Shown: positions 24,361-34,648, counted from the first letter of the stretch. The stretch: 34,905 nucleotides of DNA from Anaerobacillus alkalidiazotrophicus (GCF_001866055.1 NZ_MLQS01000012.1:1-34905), one strand, 5' to 3'. Numbers and translations are program-made. The notes: generated by a model not told the origin, from the sequence alone.

Positions 24361-25321
24361 TTTAAAACAGCATTTTCCAATTAAAGGTGGTTTACTAGGT
24401 CGAACAGTAAATCATGTTAAAGCTGTAGATGGAGTCAATTTTACAGTATATGAAGGTGAAACAGTTAGTATCGTTGGTGAATCTGGCTGTGGTAAATCAA
24501 CAACTGGCCGTGCAATTTTAAGACTTGAAGAACCTACATCTGGACAAGTTGAGTTTGACGGTATAAATCTATTAACATTAAGTAAAAATGAAATGCGCAA
24601 AAAGCGTAAAGATTTACAAATCATTTTCCAGGATCCTTATGCTTCAATTAACCCACGCCAAACAGTTAGACAAGTACTAGAAGAAGCTATGGAGATTCAA
24701 AATATAGCTCCAAAAAGTGAACGGACTGAAAGAATTTTAGAGTTAATGGAAACTGTAGGCCTTGGTTCACACCAAATTGATCGTTTTCCTCACGAGTTTA
24801 GTGGTGGACAAAGACAGCGTATTGGTATTGCTCGAGCATTATCAGTAGACCCAAAGTTAATTATTTGTGATGAGGCTGTATCAGCTCTTGATGTATCCAT
24901 TCAGGCTCAAGTAATAAACTTATTAAAAAGACTTCAAAAAGAATTTAAATTAACTTATTTATTTATTTCACATGATCTTGGGGTTGTTCGTCACATTTCT
25001 GATCGTATTATTGTTATGTATCTTGGTAAAATTGTTGAAATCGCCGATAAGAAATCACTTTTTACTAACCCAAAGCATCCTTATACTAGAGCTTTATTAT
25101 CAGCAATTCCAGTTCCAGACCCTGATAATAAAAGTGAAAGAATTATATTAGAAGGTGACGTACCATCTCCAATTAACCCACCTACTGGCTGTCGTTTCCA
25201 CACTCGTTGCCCTTTTGCAACAGATAAATGTAAACAAGAAGAGCCAGTATTGAGAACAACTGATGAAATGTCAGATGAACACCAAGCTGCATGTCATTAC
25301 ATCGAAGAATTTACATCATAA
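24332..25321 (+). CDS. Peptide-type ABC transporter ATP-binding protein, DppF/OppF type
   Basis: 329 residues. Walker A GESGCGKS (49-56), Q-loop [13 protein letters not shown], signature FSGGQRQR, Walker [13 protein letters not shown] and a C-terminal [15 protein letters not shown] motif. Start ATG lies nine bases after a perfect AGGAGGTGA within the end of the preceding gene. With the binding protein, two permeases and DppD-type ATPase this completes an importer. All four genes on this strand run against the direction of the surrounding core genes. Confidence 0.95.
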   Translation: MKKELLKVTDLKQHFPIKGGLLGRTVNHVKAVDGVNFTVYEGETVSIVGESGCGKSTTGRAILRLEEPTSGQVEFDGINLLTLSKNEMRKKRKDLQIIFQDPYASINPRQTVRQVLEEAMEIQNIAPKSERTERILELMETVGLGSHQIDRFPHEFSGGQRQRIGIARALSVDPKLIICDEAVSALDVSIQAQVINLLKRLQKEFKLTYLFISHDLGVVRHISDRIIVMYLGKIVEIADKKSLFTNPKHPYTRALLSAIPVPDPDNKSERIILEGDVPSPINPPTGCRFHTRCPFATDKCKQEEPVLRTTDEMSDEHQAACHYIEEFTS

Positions 25322-25332
25322 TATGAAACATT

Positions 25333-25370
25333 CAAACCTTGAGATATGTCAGTGTCTCAAGGTTTTATTT
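25333..25370 (+). terminator. Terminator of the ABC transporter operon
   Basis: AACCTTGAGA and TCTCAAGGTT form a 10-bp perfect stem with a 10-base loop, followed by TTATTT, 14 bases after the stop codon. Confidence 0.88.
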
Positions 25371-25377
25371 ACAGTAT

Positions 25378-25465
25378 CAGAATTTATAAATTTCTAAATT
25401 GGAAACTGTCTAGCGCTAGCAGCCTTTCGCTCGTGACCAAGGCGCTTGCGCTTTCCTTGTCTAAA
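25378..25465. repeat. Dispersed intergenic repeat
   Basis: AATTTATAAATTTCTAAATTGGAAACTGTCTAGCGC recurs, inverted, at 895-960, and the following AAGGCGCTTGCGCTTTCC is the inverted core of the 2,202-2,220 repeat. Nothing coding is evident in the rest of 25,465-25,700; a 33-codon open frame from an ATG at about 25,530 has no recognisable product. Confidence 0.65.
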
Positions 25466-25704
25466 TTAAATTAATGTCAATTGTATGGTGCTAGTATTGC
25501 TCGCTCATTTTGCTAAAACGTGCAGAAATGTGTCATATTTCGCATAAAAGATGTGGGGTAGGTATATTATATCGTAACGATCAGAAGCTCATATCAGGCG
25601 CATACAATGTCTTTCGGCCGAAAAAATAACTTACATTCATGCAGAAGGAAAGTTTGTATACCTTGTTCCTATTTCACAATACATGTACATAAGCTAACTA
25701 ATAA

Positions 25705-25740
25705 AGGCATAGGGAGTTAAGCTTCCCTACGCCATTATCG
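25705..25740 (-). terminator. Hairpin downstream of serS (second)
   Basis: On the minus strand GGCGTAGGGAAGC and (TT)CTCCCTATGCC pair as GGC(G/A)TAGGGA/TCCCTA(T/C)GCC, then TTTATTAG. It may back up the serS terminator or stop transcription of the facing operon. Confidence 0.6.
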
Positions 25741-25761
25741 TAATTTTTAATACTTCTTAGT

Positions 25762-25794
25762 GTAAAACTTGTTATAAAAACAAGTTTCTAGCGA
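25762..25794 (-). terminator. Terminator after serS
   Basis: AAACTTGTT-TTTAT-AACAAGTTT forms a 9-bp stem on the minus strand, followed by TACAC, about 25 bases after the stop codon. Confidence 0.6.
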
Positions 25795-25814
25795 TGTATC
25801 GTCAAACAACATCA

Positions 25815-27089
25815 TTATTTTAGTACTGTTGCTCCACCCATATAAGGAACTAGTACTTCTGGAATAACTACTGTTCCATCTTCTTGCTGGTAATTCTCTA
25901 AAATTGCTGCAACGGTACGTCCTACAGCTAACCCAGATCCATTTAATGTGTGTACAAATTCCGTCTTTCCTTTTGCTTCTCTACGGAAACGGATATTTGC
26001 TCGTCTTGCTTGGAAGTCCTCAAAATTACTACAAGAAGAGATTTCACGATAAGTTTCTTGGCTTGGAATCCAAACTTCAATATCATACTTCTTAGCAGCC
26101 GTAAATCCTAAATCTCCTGTACACATACTCATTACACGGTATGGAAGTTTTAATAGCTGAAGTACTTTCTCAGCATGACTTGTTAGTATTTCTAACTGTT
26201 CATATGACTCTTCTGGCTTTACAAACCTAACTAGCTCTACTTTATTAAATTGGTGCTGACGTATTAAACCTCTAGTATCTCTACCGGCTGAACCTGCCTC
26301 TGAACGAAAACAAGCACTAAAAGCAGTGTATGAAATAGGAAGTGTATCTCCATCAATAATTTCATCACGGTGCATATTTGTTACTGGTACTTCAGCAGTA
26401 GGAACTAAGAAATAATCTTCTTCACGAATTTTAAAAGCATCCTCTTCAAATTTAGGAAGTTGACCAGTACCTGTCATACTTGTACGATTAACTAAGTACG
26501 GTGGAAGAACTTCTTCATATCCATGCTCGTCTTGGTGTAAATCCATCATAAAATTGATAAGAGCCCTTTCTAACCTAGCACCTTTACCTTTATAAAATAC
26601 AAAACGGCTTCCTGTTACTTTTGATGCTCTTTCAAAGTCTAAAATATTTAAATTTGTTGCAAGGTCCCAGTGAGCTTTTACCTCATGAGTAAAGCTTGGT
26701 ACTCCCCCCCAACTTCTAACTTCAACATTATCATCCTCAGTTAAGCCTACAGGAACACTTTCATGGGGAATATTAGGTATTGTAAGCAAAATAGCTTCTA
26801 ACTCTTCTTCTACCTTTCGAAGATCCTCATCTAGCTCTTTCACTTTATCTGATACTTCCTTCATTTCTTTAATTAGATGATCAGCATCTTGTTTTTCTCT
26901 CTTTAATTTTGCTACTTCTTGAGAAACAGAGTTTCTTCTACTTTTTAACTGTTCTCCTTCCCCAATAATTTCTCTCCTTTTAACATCTAACTCTCCAAAA
27001 CGATCTAAGTCAGCAATTTTCTCTCCACGATTTTCTAATTTCTTTTTTACTTCGTCAAAGTTTGCTCTTAATATTTTTACATCTAACAT
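25815..27089 (-). CDS. serS: Serine-tRNA ligase
   Basis: Class II aminoacyl-tRNA synthetase, 424 residues, the normal length. The N-terminal coiled-coil arm (about 30-100) grips the long variable arm of tRNA-Ser. The catalytic domain shows motif 2 ([15 protein letters not shown], then QFNKVEL) and motif 3 ([18 protein letters not shown]). The ATG follows GGAGGG. It is under T-box control. It marks the right-hand conserved border of the inserted block. In B. subtilis it is followed by tRNA-Ser, dck and dgk, which are absent here. Confidence 0.98.
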   Translation of the reverse strand: MLDVKILRANFDEVKKKLENRGEKIADLDRFGELDVKRREIIGEGEQLKSRRNSVSQEVAKLKREKQDADHLIKEMKEVSDKVKELDEDLRKVEEELEAILLTIPNIPHESVPVGLTEDDNVEVRSWGGVPSFTHEVKAHWDLATNLNILDFERASKVTGSRFVFYKGKGARLERALINFMMDLHQDEHGYEEVLPPYLVNRTSMTGTGQLPKFEEDAFKIREEDYFLVPTAEVPVTNMHRDEIIDGDTLPISYTAFSACFRSEAGSAGRDTRGLIRQHQFNKVELVRFVKPEESYEQLEILTSHAEKVLQLLKLPYRVMSMCTGDLGFTAAKKYDIEVWIPSQETYREISSCSNFEDFQARRANIRFRREAKGKTEFVHTLNGSGLAVGRTVAAILENYQQEDGTVVIPEVLVPYMGGATVLK

Positions 27090-27132
27090 AAAGATCCCTC
27101 CTAAATATTAAAAAAGTTTATGTACTTGAGTG

Positions 27133-27230
27133 AATTTCATAATTACAAAAACCGAGCTACAATATATCTAGTTACAGATCACGTAACTAGATATATTATC
27201 TTAGCGGCGATAATGATGGATTATGAAATT
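27133..27230. repeat. Nested perfect inverted repeats in the serS leader
   Basis: An inner 15-bp perfect pair, AATATATCTAGTTAC (27,161-27,175) and its complement (27,183-27,197), with a 7-base loop, sits inside an outer 11-bp perfect pair, AATTTCATAAT (27,133-27,143) and its complement (27,220-27,230). It lies after the T-box terminator and before the serS ribosome site, so every full-length serS message would carry it. Confidence 0.8.
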
Positions 27231-27240
27231 TTTAACATAT

Positions 27241-27488
27241 AAAAAACTCCCATCCCTTAAAAAAGGGACGAGAGTTAACCCGCGTTGCCACCCTAGTTGT
27301 TAAGGACATTATCCTTAACCTCTTAGCATCTTATTAACGGAAGATGAACCGGAACTTATCTAATAGAAGAAAAATCTTCGTTCAATAATCTACTCTGGGA
27401 TGGATTCACAAAAGTACTACATCGATTCTCACCAACCATCGACTCTCTGATCGTAGCTACAAATGTTACTATTTCCCTTCTCAGCATT
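27241..27488 (-). promoter_or_regulatory. T-box riboswitch of serS
   Basis: The minus strand has the T-box core AGGGTGGCAACGCGG (27,280-27,294), the antiterminator side, then a terminator stem (CTCTCGTCCC...GGGATGGGAG followed by TTTTTT at 27,241-27,274). The stem I start GAGAAGGGA near 27,480 pairs with the CCATCCCAGAGTAG region near 27,392-27,405. A TCC serine codon stands directly before ATCCC, where the specifier is expected. Uncharged tRNA-Ser would bind and allow read-through into serS. The specifier choice is inference. Confidence 0.93.
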
Positions 27489-27516
27489 TAATATATAGAT
27501 CTATTTTTACCAAAGC

Positions 27517-28110
27517 TTAAACGTTTAAACATTTATTCTTTGTCTCTTTAACAATCTCTACAAAATATTGATGGAAACGAGCGTCTTCAGTTAGTTCTGG
27601 ATGGAATGAACAAGCTAAAAACTGATCTTGTCTTACAGCGACAATTTCACCATTGTATTTAGAAAGTATTTCCACATCTTCTCCAACTGACTTAATAAGA
27701 GGCGCACGAATAAAAACGGCCATAATATCATCAGCAATACCTTTGACCATTAATTCAGCTTCAAAACTTTCCCTTTGTCTCCCGAAAGCATTTCGTTCAA
27801 CTTCCATATCAATAATTTCTAAATGCCCTTCACTTTGTCCAATTAATTGCTTAGCCATTAATATTAAGCCGGCACAAGTTCCAAATACCGGTTTTTCGGA
27901 TTTAGCAAATTGTTTTAACGGCTCAAAAAAGTCATATTTATCAATAAGACGTCGCATCGTCGTACTTTCTCCACCAGGTAAAACTAACCCATCTAATTCT
28001 TCAAGTTGTTCTACCTTTTTGACAACTACAACTTCCACACCAGGGGCTTGCAGTAACTTTACGTGTTCACGAACGGCGCCTTGTAGAGCTAGTACTCCTA
28101 TTTTAACCAT
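27517..28110 (-). CDS. pdxT: Pyridoxal 5'-phosphate synthase glutaminase subunit PdxT
   Basis: Class I glutaminase that supplies ammonia to PdxS in the ribose-5-phosphate-dependent vitamin B6 route. 197 residues. The triad is visible: C79 in FGTCAG, and H170 and E172 in SFHPELTED. The N-terminal [13 protein letters not shown] and [11 protein letters not shown] segments are diagnostic. Start ATG has AAGGGAGC upstream. It is placed after pdxS but separated by a 150-base hairpin-bearing spacer, longer than usual for this pair. Confidence 0.98.
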   Translation of the reverse strand: MVKIGVLALQGAVREHVKLLQAPGVEVVVVKKVEQLEELDGLVLPGGESTTMRRLIDKYDFFEPLKQFAKSEKPVFGTCAGLILMAKQLIGQSEGHLEIIDMEVERNAFGRQRESFEAELMVKGIADDIMAVFIRAPLIKSVGEDVEILSKYNGEIVAVRQDQFLACSFHPELTEDARFHQYFVEIVKETKNKCLNV

Positions 28111-28148
28111 TGTTAATGCTCCCTTTCTTGAAAAGCGTAAGTACCTTG

Positions 28149-28211
28149 TTGAAACACAATAGACATTTATTCTGAAGCCACAAGCTTTAGAATATGACTA
28201 TTGTGTTTCAA
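28149..28211. repeat. Long hairpin between pdxS and pdxT
   Basis: TTGAAACACAATAG (28,149-28,162) is perfectly complementary to 28,198-28,211. A second stem, ATTCTGAAGC/GCTTTAGAAT, lies inside it with one G-U pair. Flanking AAAGCGTAAGTACCTTG and CTTAGGCACTAAAGC resemble the AAGCGCAAGCGCCTTG repeat family. It may weaken or stop read-through, setting the pdxS:pdxT ratio. Confidence 0.65.
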
Positions 28212-28264
28212 GCTTAGGCACTAAAGCTAGACACCTTTCCGAATTCTATGTTTAATGGTAAATG

Positions 28265-29149
28265 TTACCAACCACGTTCTTGCATACGCTCAGAAGGGTG
28301 TAAACTTGAAATTTCAATTCCCTTCATCGCTGTACCAAGACCTTTTGATAACTTAGCAATCAATTCATAATCTTCATAATGTGTTGTTGCTTCTACGATA
28401 GCACGTGCAAACTTCTCAGGGTTGTCCGATTTGAAGATACCTGAACCAACAAATACCCCATCTGCACCTAACTGCATCATTAATGCAGCGTCTGCTGGAG
28501 TTGCTACTCCACCAGCTGCAAAGTTAACTACCGGCAACTTACCATTTTCTTTGATTTGAAGTAAGATTTCAAATGGAGCACCAGTATTTTTAGCTTCTGT
28601 CATTAGCTCATCTGTAGACATAGTTAAAATTTTACGAATTTGAGACTGCATCATACGCATATGTCTTACAGCTTCAACAATATTACCTGTACCAGGCTCA
28701 CCTTTTGTACGGATCATAGAAGCTCCTTCACCAATACGTCTAGCAGCTTCCCCAATATCACGAGCACCACAAACAAATGGCACTGTAAAATCACGCTTAT
28801 AAAGATGATATACTTCATCTGCAGGAGTTAAAACTTCACTTTCGTCAATGTAGTCTACTCCCATAGATTCTAATATTTTTGCTTCTACAATGTGACCAAT
28901 ACGGCATTTAGCCATTACTGGAATTGAGACAGCATTCATAACTTCTTCAACAATTGTTGGATCTGCCATACGAGCGACGCCGCCCGCTGCACGAATATCT
29001 GAAGGCACTCTTTCAAGAGCCATTACCGCTACTGCACCAGCTTCTTCAGCGATTTTTGCTTGCTCAGCGTTAACAACATCCATGATAACGCCACCTTTTT
29101 GCATTTCAGCCATACCACGCTTTACGCGATCTGTACCTGTTTGAACCAT
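28265..29149 (-). CDS. pdxS: Pyridoxal 5'-phosphate synthase lyase subunit PdxS
   Basis: Builds PLP from ribose 5-phosphate, glyceraldehyde 3-phosphate and ammonia from PdxT. At 294 residues it is the standard length, a TIM barrel forming a dodecamer. K81 in [11 protein letters not shown] is the known substrate-binding lysine; the phosphate loops GEPGTGN and [31 protein letters not shown] are intact. AGGAGGAA precedes the ATG. The 29,150-29,338 spacer upstream holds AT-rich sequence in which I find no convincing promoter. Confidence 0.98.
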   Translation of the reverse strand: MVQTGTDRVKRGMAEMQKGGVIMDVVNAEQAKIAEEAGAVAVMALERVPSDIRAAGGVARMADPTIVEEVMNAVSIPVMAKCRIGHIVEAKILESMGVDYIDESEVLTPADEVYHLYKRDFTVPFVCGARDIGEAARRIGEGASMIRTKGEPGTGNIVEAVRHMRMMQSQIRKILTMSTDELMTEAKNTGAPFEILLQIKENGKLPVVNFAAGGVATPADAALMMQLGADGVFVGSGIFKSDNPEKFARAIVEATTHYEDYELIAKLSKGLGTAMKGIEISSLHPSERMQERGW

Positions 29150-29338
29150 ATGTAATTCCTCCTAACAAAATATACAATCTTGATAATCTCTATTGCTTTA
29201 CTATACATATTGTACTTTATTTTACCAAAGTATGAAAGAAATACAACACTGTAGTCTATGCAATTTAAATTATTTTAACACTAATCCAACTTTTTTAAAA
29301 TTAATAATTGTGAATATTAAGTTTATAGTTAGTTTATG

Positions 29339-29376
29339 ATAACGCTTTGTAGTATAAAAGTTGCTACAAAGCGTTA
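29339..29376 (-). terminator. Hairpin after dacA
   Basis: ATAACGCTTTGTAG (29,339-29,352) pairs perfectly with CTACAAAGCGTTAT (29,363-29,376), starting 10 bases after the dacA stop. No T-run follows on the minus strand, so termination is likely but not typical. Confidence 0.7.
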
Positions 29377-29386
29377 TATATTAATA

Positions 29387-30739
29387 TTAAGAAAAGATCC
29401 CTTTTACTCCATCTGCTACACTTGTCCAAATACCTGAAAAGAAGCCACCAATTGATCTCATGGTTAGAGAAAACCAGCCTGCCTTTTCTACTGTATCATT
29501 AGCAAGTAAAGGAACTCTTTCTTTAGTATATCCATCTTCAGTCAAATATGAAAAAGTATTTTCACCTTTATATTCATATGATAGCCAACCAATTACTTGA
29601 CCTTTTTCAATCGGAGCAATGACATTACCATCTTCATCAAGTAATTTACTATCTAATTCAAAATAAGGAGTATAAAGTTCCTCTTCTCCACGTCTAATTA
29701 AAAAGCTTAAAGGTTCGACTGCTGAAACCATTAACTCTTTTTCTTTACCTTTTACAACCGGAACTTCTAATGGCTCTTGCATATTTAATTTATCAAAGTT
29801 ATTAAATCCATAATCCATTAGTTTTGCTGTTTCTATAAATCTCATATCGATACTTTCTGCCCCCATAACGACAGAAATAAATCGAGTTCCATTTCTTTCG
29901 GCAGTACCTGTAAATGTATATTTAGCTAAAACAGTGTATCCAGTTTTTAATCCATCTAATCCTTCATAAAAGTTTGGCAAACCAGGAAGCATGTCATTCC
30001 AGTTTTTCATACATGTCCAATCTTCTTTACACTGCATCCATGTTTTGTCCGTTACGATATCACCTTGGAAATTTTTCATTGGTATTTTCGACGTTTCTAA
30101 TAGTTCAGGAAAATCGTTAACCAAATGATACGCTAACCTTGCAGTGTCTCTTGCAGACATTCTATTTTCATCTTCTGAAGTTGTACCTTCTGCACGATTT
30201 TCTGCAGTATACATTCGATTCGGTAACCCAGTTGAATTTACAAAATTAAATTTTTCTAAATTAAGCTCTTCAGCTTTATCATTCATTAATCGAACAAAGT
30301 TTGTATAACTACCACCTAATAACTCTGCAAGTGCTATTGTAGCAGCATTAGCAGATTCAATAGCTACAGCTTCGTACAAGTCTTTCACAGTATAAGAACT
30401 ATCAACTTCTAAATATACGTTCGAACCAGCCTCATCATGGGAGAGCCTTGCAACCCATGGACTGATCGGTACATGTTGATCCCATCTAAGTCTTTGTTCA
30501 CTAATAGCTTCTAGAATTAAGTACTCAGTCATCATCTTACTCATACTTGCAATACCTAATTCAACATCTGCATTTTTTTCATACAAAACCTTACCAGTTT
30601 TACCCTCTACTAAAATTGCTGAGTTTACTCCTACATCAAAGTTAGCTAGTATTGTTTTCGGTGAAAAAGATAAGCTTGTTATAAAAAATAGAATAACAAA
30701 AGAAAATGCTATAACCTTTTTATAATATTTCTCCATCAT
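29387..30739 (-). CDS. dacA: D-alanyl-D-alanine carboxypeptidase (PBP5 type)
   Basis: Low-molecular-weight penicillin-binding protein that trims the terminal D-Ala of peptidoglycan stem peptides. From the ATG at 30,739 (GAGAGGAG six bases upstream) it has 450 residues, like B. subtilis DacA. It has a signal peptide (about 1-32), then SxxK (S65-M-S-K68), SxN (S129-A-N131) and KTG (265-267), a C-terminal beta domain and an amphipathic tail (about 430-450) for membrane attachment. An unusual detail is the insert near 231-262 with two cysteines (C237, C243). It lies after guaB, as in B. subtilis. Confidence 0.97.
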   Translation of the reverse strand: MMEKYYKKVIAFSFVILFFITSLSFSPKTILANFDVGVNSAILVEGKTGKVLYEKNADVELGIASMSKMMTEYLILEAISEQRLRWDQHVPISPWVARLSHDEAGSNVYLEVDSSYTVKDLYEAVAIESANAATIALAELLGGSYTNFVRLMNDKAEELNLEKFNFVNSTGLPNRMYTAENRAEGTTSEDENRMSARDTARLAYHLVNDFPELLETSKIPMKNFQGDIVTDKTWMQCKEDWTCMKNWNDMLPGLPNFYEGLDGLKTGYTVLAKYTFTGTAERNGTRFISVVMGAESIDMRFIETAKLMDYGFNNFDKLNMQEPLEVPVVKGKEKELMVSAVEPLSFLIRRGEEELYTPYFELDSKLLDEDGNVIAPIEKGQVIGWLSYEYKGENTFSYLTEDGYTKERVPLLANDTVEKAGWFSLTMRSIGGFFSGIWTSVADGVKGIFS

Positions 30740-30788
30740 TAATGACTCCTCTCCAACTTCACATAAACGTAATTTTAACATAACTAGC

Positions 30789-30824
30789 ATAAAAAAAATA
30801 GACAGGTGGTGTGCCTGTCTATTG
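30789..30824 (-). terminator. Terminator after guaB
   Basis: On the minus strand AATAGACAGG and (A)CCTGTCTATT form a 10-bp stem with a short CACACCA loop, followed by eight T. It is 16 bases after the guaB stop and separates guaB from dacA. Confidence 0.93.
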
Positions 30825-30839
30825 GAAATTTTTTTAATT

Positions 30840-32315
<1,476 letters not shown>

Positions 32316-32340
32316 CTAATTTCACTAAAATATTATTAGT

Positions 32341-32369
32341 AGCTTATCAATTGGATAAACTACTGTCAA
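32341..32369 (-). promoter_or_regulatory. guaB promoter
   Basis: Minus-strand TTGACA (32,364-32,369), a 17-base spacer and TAAGCT (32,341-32,346). The -35 is perfect. It lies in the divergent guaB-yaaC region; I see no purine riboswitch or PurBox there. Confidence 0.75.
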
Positions 32370-32419
32370 GAACAGATTATATATCTCACTAATCTAACAT
32401 TTCAAAAGAGGTTTTTTAT

Positions 32420-33379
32420 ATGAATATTTCTAGCCCTTGGAGTTACTTTCGCTCTTTTTATTCGGCTAATCATACGCAACAATATCTAAAAAAAAGCTAT
32501 CAAAATTTCCCTGACGCAGATAAGCTAGCTTTTCAAAATTGTTACACACTGATTTACTACATACAGCACGGGAAAAAATATTATGACCAATCCATTACTG
32601 CACCGTATGAATTACAACCAGTGTTACTGTTTTATGGCATGATTCAATTAATGAAAGCTTTAATTTTAACTGTTGACCCAAAATACCCAGAAACGACACA
32701 AGTTCTTGCGCATGGTGTGACAACTAGAAAAAGAAAAAAAAGCCAATATGAATTTTTAATGGATGAGGTAAAGATTCAGAAAAACGGACTATTTTCTCAT
32801 TTTTCTGACAAATTGTTTCATATGAAACAATTGGAAAGTGAAAAATTTAATATGAATGATCTGATGAAGCAAATTTCAGAACTTCACCCAATTTTTAAAA
32901 ATATAACAAAAGAAAAAATATCTTTACCATTAACTAATGTTAAAGATATCGACAATACTTTTTCTATAAGCAACGAAGTACTTGATATTCTTCATTTAAC
33001 TGCAGATGGATTTAACCATTATTTAAACGAACATACTCCATTAAAGGTAGTCGATTTACATGAAGTAAAAGACAAGATATATATAAAAACAAAAAACAAA
33101 CTAAACACAATTACCTGTTCACCTATTCAATTTAATCATTATAACCAAAAATATTACCTACCTATAAAACGAAAACTAAATTGTAACATTCCAGAAGTTC
33201 TAGTTCATTATTTAATTTTATACAACTTAAGCATGATTTGTAGGTATGAAACCGAATGGTGGGGCGAGTTGTTTCATACATACTCTTCTAATGACTTACC
33301 TTTTATCACTGAATTTTTAGATGTAACAAAACATAAGGTTCCCTATTATCTCTCTTTAATGTTTCAAAGGCATAACTAA
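32420..33379 (+). CDS. yaaC: YaaC family protein
   Basis: A 319-residue soluble protein, rich in Y, N, K and H, without signal or clear membrane helix. Length and location (next to guaB, beside an rRNA operon, opposite strand to guaB) match B. subtilis YaaC, a conserved Bacillus protein of unknown function. The opening SPWSYFRSFYSANHTQQYLKK and the segment APYELQPVLLFYGMIQLMKALIL look like the family as I recall it. AAGAGG is eight bases before the ATG. Its G+C content is clearly lower than the non-coding stretch that follows. Confidence 0.88.
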   Translation: MNISSPWSYFRSFYSANHTQQYLKKSYQNFPDADKLAFQNCYTLIYYIQHGKKYYDQSITAPYELQPVLLFYGMIQLMKALILTVDPKYPETTQVLAHGVTTRKRKKSQYEFLMDEVKIQKNGLFSHFSDKLFHMKQLESEKFNMNDLMKQISELHPIFKNITKEKISLPLTNVKDIDNTFSISNEVLDILHLTADGFNHYLNEHTPLKVVDLHEVKDKIYIKTKNKLNTITCSPIQFNHYNQKYYLPIKRKLNCNIPEVLVHYLILYNLSMICRYETEWWGELFHTYSSNDLPFITEFLDVTKHKVPYYLSLMFQRHN

Positions 33380-34048
33380 GAGTTTTAGTTGTTTTACCCT
33401 GGGATTGCACTTCTTTTGCAATGACCCGCTTTACACCATGTAAGATAGCAGCTGAGGTATTCACTCAACCTGTTCAACTTAACAAGACAGGTTACCCTTG
33501 CTATACTCTCTTGAGCATGTAGCTTGGATTTTGTTATCATTTCCGACTTTACTGTGCTCTTGTCGGGAACATATATCATTATCTTGCACTACTGCTTTTC
33601 TCTTACTGTATTCAGTTCGCGCACGTATTGAGGACATTCGTTACCTTTATCGTAAACATAGTTGAGTGTTTAAGGAGGGACAAAATTGGTTTCCTTCTGA
33701 TAGAAGTCCAAAACTTCCCAGGTTATGTGCAGGTCCAGTTTTTTTCTGCTACGTTTTAGCTTGTTTGTGTTCGGTACTGGAATTTATTCGCTAATATCTC
33801 TAGGTTGTACGCGGTGTACTCAAATTTATTCAAGACCTAACTTCTTTTTTGCCTGGGCTTACATACTTTGTACCACTTTACTATCACTGCATTGAGTTTG
33901 GTAACGTATGTCTCTGTGCTTGTATAAATACTTAGCGATAAAATATATATTTTACTATTGCTATTTTCTCTAATTAAAATGAAAATTCTTTTGCAGCAAC
34001 TATGCATCCCCTTGATGAATTACCCCTTTCGAGCAACCGTCCTGCAGC
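33380..34048. other. Long non-coding stretch of unlike composition
   Basis: About 670 bases with no supportable gene. G+C looks near 40% in sampled lines, against about 25% inside yaaC. Short inverted repeats occur (AACCTGT/ACAGGTT near 33,468-33,495; ATTGCA/TGCAAT near 33,404-33,422). Minus-strand frames give scattered protein-like runs broken by stops (for example 33,394-33,579), which may be the remains of a mobile element, but I recognise no family. From about 34,050 the sequence becomes the repeat shared with 755-833. Confidence 0.5.
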
Positions 34049-34049
34049 C

Positions 34050-34082
34050 TTACTCCTGCGATTACTCGTCGCACGAAAAACT
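34050..34082 (-). repeat. Copy of the rRNA-flanking repeat
   Basis: Read on the minus strand, TTTTCGTGCGACGAGTAATC followed by GCAGGAG corresponds to the 34-bp tandem unit at 755-822, so both ends of the gene block carry the same element between the core genes and an rRNA operon. Confidence 0.75.
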
Positions 34083-34159
34083 ATTTCTAGCTCACTTTAA
34101 AGCAGTACTAGAAAACAAAGATCCAACACCACTTAACTAAAAATTTAGGTTCTGAAAAC

Positions 34160-34196
34160 ACAAAGAACACATCCCATTGGAATGTGTTCTTTATTT
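34160..34196 (-). terminator. Duplicated rRNA operon terminator
   Basis: AAGAACACATTCC-AAT-GGGATGTGTTCTT on the minus strand, followed by TGTGTTTTC. It is a diverged copy of the terminator at 34,490-34,528, with several compensatory differences that keep the stem. Confidence 0.8.
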
Positions 34197-34198
34197 TT

Positions 34199-34248
34199 CC
34201 TAGCAACGTCCTACTCTCACAAGGGGAAGCCCCTAACTACCATCGGCG
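34199..34248 (-). pseudogene. Truncated 5S rRNA copy (3' 50 bases)
   Basis: These 50 bases are identical to the last 50 of the intact 5S gene 334 bases away, and then break off exactly after CATCGGCG (plus strand) into the 103-bp repeat. The 5' half of the 5S is missing, so it cannot make a functional RNA. With the neighbouring terminator it is part of a duplicated operon end. Confidence 0.9.
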
Positions 34249-34250
34249 AA

Positions 34251-34452
34251 GCTACTAACTTCAATCACTTCATGAATTACGTCTTTAAATTTACTACGTG
34301 CAACTTTGCGACGAGGAAGCTCGCTTCGAAGCTAGACTAGTAGACGCAGAAAAGCTACTAATTTCAATTACTTCATGAATTACTTCTCTGAATTTACTAC
34401 ATGCTGCTTTGCATCGAGGAAGCCTTCATCGGAGCGATACTAGCAGACGCAG
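34251..34452. repeat. 103-bp tandem repeat, two diverged copies
   Basis: Units at 34,251-34,353 and 34,354-34,452, each starting GCTACTAA(C/T)TTCAAT and ending near GACGCAG, about 80% alike by eye. A third, inverted relative lies at about 835-895. They occupy the space between the truncated 5S copy and the terminator of the intact operon. Small open frames across them are not called genes. Confidence 0.8.
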
Positions 34453-34489
34453 ATGCAGCACCACTTAACGCAAATATTCGATTTCCGAA

Positions 34490-34528
34490 AACACAAAAAA
34501 ATACATCCCATTGGAATGTATTTTTCAT
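34490..34528 (-). terminator. rRNA operon terminator
   Basis: On the minus strand AAAATACATTCC-AAT-GGGATGTATTTT is followed by TTTGTGTTTTC, a few bases after the 5S 3' end. Strong stem with A/T base and T-rich tail. Confidence 0.88.
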
Positions 34529-34532
34529 TTTA

Positions 34533-34648
34533 CCTAGCAACGTCCTACTCTCACAAGGGGAAGCCCCTAACTACCATCGGCGCTGAAGAGCTTAACGATC
34601 GTGTTCGGCATGGGAACGAGTGTGACCTCTTCGCTATCGCCACTAGAT
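34533..34648 (-). rRNA. 5S ribosomal RNA
   Basis: The minus strand reads GTGGCGATAGCGAAGAGGTC, then the conserved CCCATGCCGAACACG, TTAAGCTCTTCAGCGCCGAT and GTGAGAGTAGGACG segments, about 116 bases in all, the normal 5S length. Ends are estimated from the Bacillus family (terminal stem TAGTGGC/GTTGCTA). It is the last gene of the rRNA operon that enters from the right, the rrnO position. Confidence 0.96.

Noticed and set aside
25530..25632. A 33-codon plus-strand frame downstream of the transporter operon
   Set aside because: No ribosome site, no known resemblance, and a repeat-rich setting.
25322..25814. A tRNA-Ser gene next to serS, as in B. subtilis
   Set aside because: I looked for a cloverleaf with a GTTCGAATC-type arm and found none; no tRNA gene is evident anywhere in the window.
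33394..33579. A 61-codon minus-strand frame after yaaC
   Set aside because: No ribosome site or recognisable domain; treated as part of an unexplained non-coding stretch.
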